This document shows, in pieces, positions 5,670-8,391 of a stretch of DNA of 8,391 nt. The first letter of the stretch is position 1, and each line of letters starts with the position of its first letter. A model generated the notes under the pieces. The model did not search any database. It worked only from the letters and a program-made list of their open reading frames with translations, and had not been told where the DNA came from. The stretch spans positions 1 to 8,391 of the forward strand of contig JADFSQ010000061.1 of the NCBI GenBank assembly GCA_022560715.1. Reading direction: 5' to 3'. The position numbers were made by a program, and so were the translations under genes. This DNA comes from Bacteroidota bacterium (GTDB lineage: Bacteria; Bacteroidota; Bacteroidia; Flavobacteriales; Flavobacteriaceae).

Positions 5670-7129
5670 CAGAATTAAAAAACATATTGTATAAAGTTAC
5701 TCTCAACGCTGTTGTTGGAAGTACAAGTATTGCTATAAACAAGATACATTTTGATTCTCGAAATGTTAGCAAAAGCGATGTGTTTGTAGCTATTAAAGGC
5801 ACAACTTCTAATGGTCATGATTATATAGATACTGCAATTCAGCAAGGTGCTATTGCAATTGTTTGCGAAAAAATTCCAGATAATTGTATTGAAAATGTCA
5901 CTCATGTTGAAGTTGATAACTCCAGCAAAGCATTGGCAGTTATGGCATCAAATTATTATGATGTCCCTTCTAAAAACTTAAAACTTGTTGGTGTTACAGG
6001 AACAAATGGTAAAACAACAATTGTTTCATTATTATATCAGTTGTTCAAGAAGGCAGGTTATAAGGTTGGTTTGCTTTCAACAGTAAATATTTTTGTAAAT
6101 GATAAGAAATATAAGGCAACGCATACAACTCCAGATTCTTTAACCATAAACAAGTATTTAAAAGAAATGAATACTGAAGGCGTTGAGTTTTGCTTTATGG
6201 AAGTGAGCTCTCATGGCATTCATCAAAACAGAACTGAAGGTTTGCATTTTGAAGGTGGCGTATTTACCAACTTATCTCACGACCATTTAGATTATCATGA
6301 AACCTTTGCTGCTTATCGTGATGTTAAAAAATTATTTTTCGATAAGCTGCCAAAATCTGCTTTTTCATTAGTAAATATTGATGATAAAAACGGTTTGGTT
6401 ATGATGCAAAATACAGCATCTAAAAAATATACCTATGCTTTAAAAAGTTATGCTAATTACAGAGCTCAAATTTTAGAAAATCAGCTCAACGGACTTCTTC
6501 TTAAAATTAATGACAACGAAGTTTGGACTAAATTAATCGGCAAATTTAACGCATATAATCTACTCGCTATTTATGGAACAGCAGATTTATTAGGATTAGA
6601 AAGTGTTGAAATACTTCGTTTGATAAGCGATTTGGAAAGTGTAAGCGGTCGTTTTGAATATCTTATTTCAGAAGAAAATATTACGGCAATAGTTGATTAT
6701 GCACACACTCCGGATGCGTTAAAAAATGTGTTAGAAACCATAAATAGCATTCGTACAAAAAATGAGGATTTAATAACTGTTGTTGGTTGTGGTGGAGATC
6801 GTGACAAAGCCAAACGACCAAAAATGGCACATATCGCTTCCGTGTTAAGCACCAAAGTAATTTTTACAAGCGATAATCCGCGATCAGAAGTTCCAGAAGT
6901 AATTATAGAAGATATGGAAGCTGGAGTAGAACCGCAAAATTTCAAAAAAACAATGTCGATTGTTGATAGAAAACAAGCAATAAAAACAGCTTGTCAATTG
7001 GCCAATGCTAACGACATAATTCTAATTGCAGGAAAAGGTCACGAAACATATCAAGAAGTAAATGGTGTAAAAACCGATTTTAACGATTATAAGATAGTAG
7101 AAGAATTTTTAAAACAATTACAGAAATAA
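5666..7129 (+). CDS. murE: UDP-MurNAc-L-alanyl-D-glutamate--2,6-diaminopimelate ligase MurE
   Basis: MurE is a cytoplasmic ATP-dependent Mur ligase that adds the third stem-peptide residue to UDP-MurNAc-L-Ala-D-Glu. The 487-residue protein shows the N-terminal UDP-binding domain (about 20-95, including FDSRNV at 29-34), the ATP-binding loop TGTNGKTT at 111-118, the substrate segment HTTPDSLT at 153-160, [11 protein letters not shown] at 179-189, and [10 protein letters not shown] at 202-211. A lysine expected to be carbamylated is probably Lys221. The C-terminal domain carries [13 protein letters not shown] at 344-356 and DNPR at 403-406. DNPR is the established signature for meso-diaminopimelate rather than lysine, so a DAP-type wall is predicted. 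The start is TTG at 5666, four bases overlapping the ftsI stop, and gives the expected N-terminus. mraY follows after 1 nt, with no murF between, as is usual in Bacteroidota. Confidence 0.96.
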   Translation: MTELKNILYKVTLNAVVGSTSIAINKIHFDSRNVSKSDVFVAIKGTTSNGHDYIDTAIQQGAIAIVCEKIPDNCIENVTHVEVDNSSKALAVMASNYYDVPSKNLKLVGVTGTNGKTTIVSLLYQLFKKAGYKVGLLSTVNIFVNDKKYKATHTTPDSLTINKYLKEMNTEGVEFCFMEVSSHGIHQNRTEGLHFEGGVFTNLSHDHLDYHETFAAYRDVKKLFFDKLPKSAFSLVNIDDKNGLVMMQNTASKKYTYALKSYANYRAQILENQLNGLLLKINDNEVWTKLIGKFNAYNLLAIYGTADLLGLESVEILRLISDLESVSGRFEYLISEENITAIVDYAHTPDALKNVLETINSIRTKNEDLITVVGCGGDRDKAKRPKMAHIASVLSTKVIFTSDNPRSEVPEVIIEDMEAGVEPQNFKKTMSIVDRKQAIKTACQLANANDIILIAGKGHETYQEVNGVKTDFNDYKIVEEFLKQLQK

Positions 7130-7130
7130 T

Positions 7131-8366
7131 ATGCTGTATTATTTATTCGAATATTTAGAAAAAGAATTCCAATTTCCAGGAGCATCATTGTTTGGATATA
7201 TATCCTTTAGAGCAGCGCTTGCAATAATTATGTCCTTGCTTATATCTACAGTTTTCGGAAAACGAATTATAAATTATTTACGTAAAAAACAAGTTGGAGA
7301 AACCATTCGGGATTTAGGACTCGAAGGGCAACAAGAAAAAGTTGGTACACCAACAATGGGAGGGATTATCATAATTCTATCGACTTTAATTCCAGTGTTT
7401 TTGGTAGCGAAATTAGATAATATTTATATCATCCTTCTTATTGTAACAACGGTTTGGATGGGAACAATTGGGTTTATAGACGATTATATAAAGAAATTTA
7501 AACAAGACAAAAAAGGCTTAAAAGGACGATTCAAAATTCTTGGGCAAGTTGGTCTCGGAATTATTGTAGGAGCCACATTATATTTTCATGATGATGTAAC
7601 AATAAAACAGCAATTAACTCAAACAGAAAAACAAGAACTAGTAGTATCTGGCACATCACAAGTAAAACAATTTAAAGCCGAAGAAAAATCAACAAAAACG
7701 ACAATTCCATTTGTAAAAGGAAATGAATTTGATTATGCCGATTTAATTACTTGGATTAACCCAAATTTAGAAAAATATGCTTGGATAATATTTATTTTGG
7801 TTGTCATATTTATAATTATAGCTGTATCCAATGGAGCAAATCTCACTGACGGAATAGATGGTCTTGCAGCAGGCACTTCTGCAATTATTGTACTCACATT
7901 AGGTGTTTTTACCTGGGTTTCTGGTAATACCATTTTTTCCGATTATCTCAACATTATGTATATCCCAAGAGTGGAAGAAATCACCATTTATATAGCAGCT
8001 TTTGTAGGGGCTCTCATTGGGTTTTTATGGTACAATACATATCCAGCACAAGTATTTATGGGAGATACTGGCAGTTTAACTATTGGTGGAGTTATAGCAG
8101 TAATTGCAATTGCAGTTCGTAAAGAATGGTTAATCCCATTGTTGTGTGGCATTTTTCTGGCAGAAAATTTATCTGTCGTTATGCAAGTAAGCTGGTTTAA
8201 ATATACCAGAAAGAAGTATGGCGTAGGACGGCGCATTTTTAAGATGTCGCCATTACATCATCATTTTCAAAAATTGGGACATCACGAAAGTAAAATAGCA
8301 ACACGATTTTGGATTATCGGAATCTTACTTGCAATACTTACGATTGTAACATTGAAAATTAGATAA
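7131..8366 (+). CDS. mraY: Phospho-N-acetylmuramoyl-pentapeptide transferase MraY
   Basis: MraY is a polytopic inner-membrane enzyme that moves phospho-MurNAc-pentapeptide from UDP to undecaprenyl phosphate, forming lipid I. About ten hydrophobic helices are visible, starting at about 26-43 and ending at about 392-409. The conserved cytoplasmic sites are present: PTMGG at 74-78, the DD pair D117-D118 in [14 protein letters not shown] at 237-245, FMGDTGS at 309-315 and SPLHHHFQ at 373-380. At 411 residues it is about 50 longer than the E. coli enzyme (360). The extra length sits mostly in a hydrophilic stretch at about 154-213 between helices 4 and 5, which is predicted to face the periplasm. 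I believe this is common in Bacteroidota MraY. The ATG is 1 nt after the murE stop, indicating coupled translation. The next operon gene, expected to be murD, lies outside the window. Confidence 0.97.
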   Translation: MLYYLFEYLEKEFQFPGASLFGYISFRAALAIIMSLLISTVFGKRIINYLRKKQVGETIRDLGLEGQQEKVGTPTMGGIIIILSTLIPVFLVAKLDNIYIILLIVTTVWMGTIGFIDDYIKKFKQDKKGLKGRFKILGQVGLGIIVGATLYFHDDVTIKQQLTQTEKQELVVSGTSQVKQFKAEEKSTKTTIPFVKGNEFDYADLITWINPNLEKYAWIIFILVVIFIIIAVSNGANLTDGIDGLAAGTSAIIVLTLGVFTWVSGNTIFSDYLNIMYIPRVEEITIYIAAFVGALIGFLWYNTYPAQVFMGDTGSLTIGGVIAVIAIAVRKEWLIPLLCGIFLAENLSVVMQVSWFKYTRKKYGVGRRIFKMSPLHHHFQKLGHHESKIATRFWIIGILLAILTIVTLKIR

Positions 8367-8371
8367 TAATT

Positions 8372-8391
8372 GTCATTCCTGCGAAGGCAGG
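8372..8391 (+). repeat. Inverted-repeat element after mraY, cut by the window end
   Basis: GTCATTCCTGCGAAGGCAGG contains a perfect inverted repeat, CCTGC (8378-8382) and GCAGG (8387-8391), around the loop GAAG. It is GC-rich against an AT-rich background, begins 6 nt after the mraY stop, and runs to the last base of the window. I recall the longer string ATTCCTGC-GAAG-GCAGGAAT as the head of a dispersed intergenic repeat found in many flavobacterial genomes; the missing right half would extend the stem by three bases (AAT) or more. A terminator is possible but cannot be judged because the following bases are not shown, and termination inside the dcw operon would be unexpected. Confidence 0.6.

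Overview
This window is a piece of chromosome from a low-GC member of the Bacteroidota, most likely the family Flavobacteriaceae. The evidence is the protein sequences (a Flavobacteriaceae-type EngB, MraZ, RsmH and a PASTA-bearing FtsI), the absence of Shine-Dalgarno sequences, a TAnnTTTG promoter element, and the gene order mraZ-rsmH-ftsL-ftsI-murE-mraY without murF. I would not name a genus.

Left part (1-1649): a short repeat-rich spacer is followed by two minus-strand genes. The promoter-proximal one is an alpha/beta-hydrolase of unknown substrate; the distal one is the ribosome-assembly GTPase EngB. A 265-bp divergent intergenic region (1650-1914) separates them from the plus-strand operon. 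It carries a promoter-like TAGATTTG octamer facing each way. In front of mraZ it also has three perfect 10-bp direct repeats that look like the MraZ operator.

Right part (1915-8366): the first half of the division and cell wall (dcw) cluster. MraZ is the transcriptional regulator, RsmH methylates 16S rRNA, and FtsL and FtsI are divisome proteins (FtsI is the septal transpeptidase). MurE adds meso-diaminopimelate to the UDP-MurNAc peptide and MraY transfers the finished precursor to undecaprenyl phosphate to give lipid I. Genes are packed with overlaps or gaps of 1-9 nt, so one polycistronic transcript is likely. Two places break the packing, and each holds an inverted-repeat element that looks dispersed: 70 bp between rsmH and ftsL, and the sequence after mraY, which is cut by the window end.

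I see no mobile-element gene, CRISPR array, RNA gene, frameshift or foreign-looking gene. The protein-coding content is conserved housekeeping. The interesting signals are regulatory or structural: the MraZ boxes, the tandem-hairpin repeat in the ftsL leader, and the use of TTG starts for three of the six operon genes.
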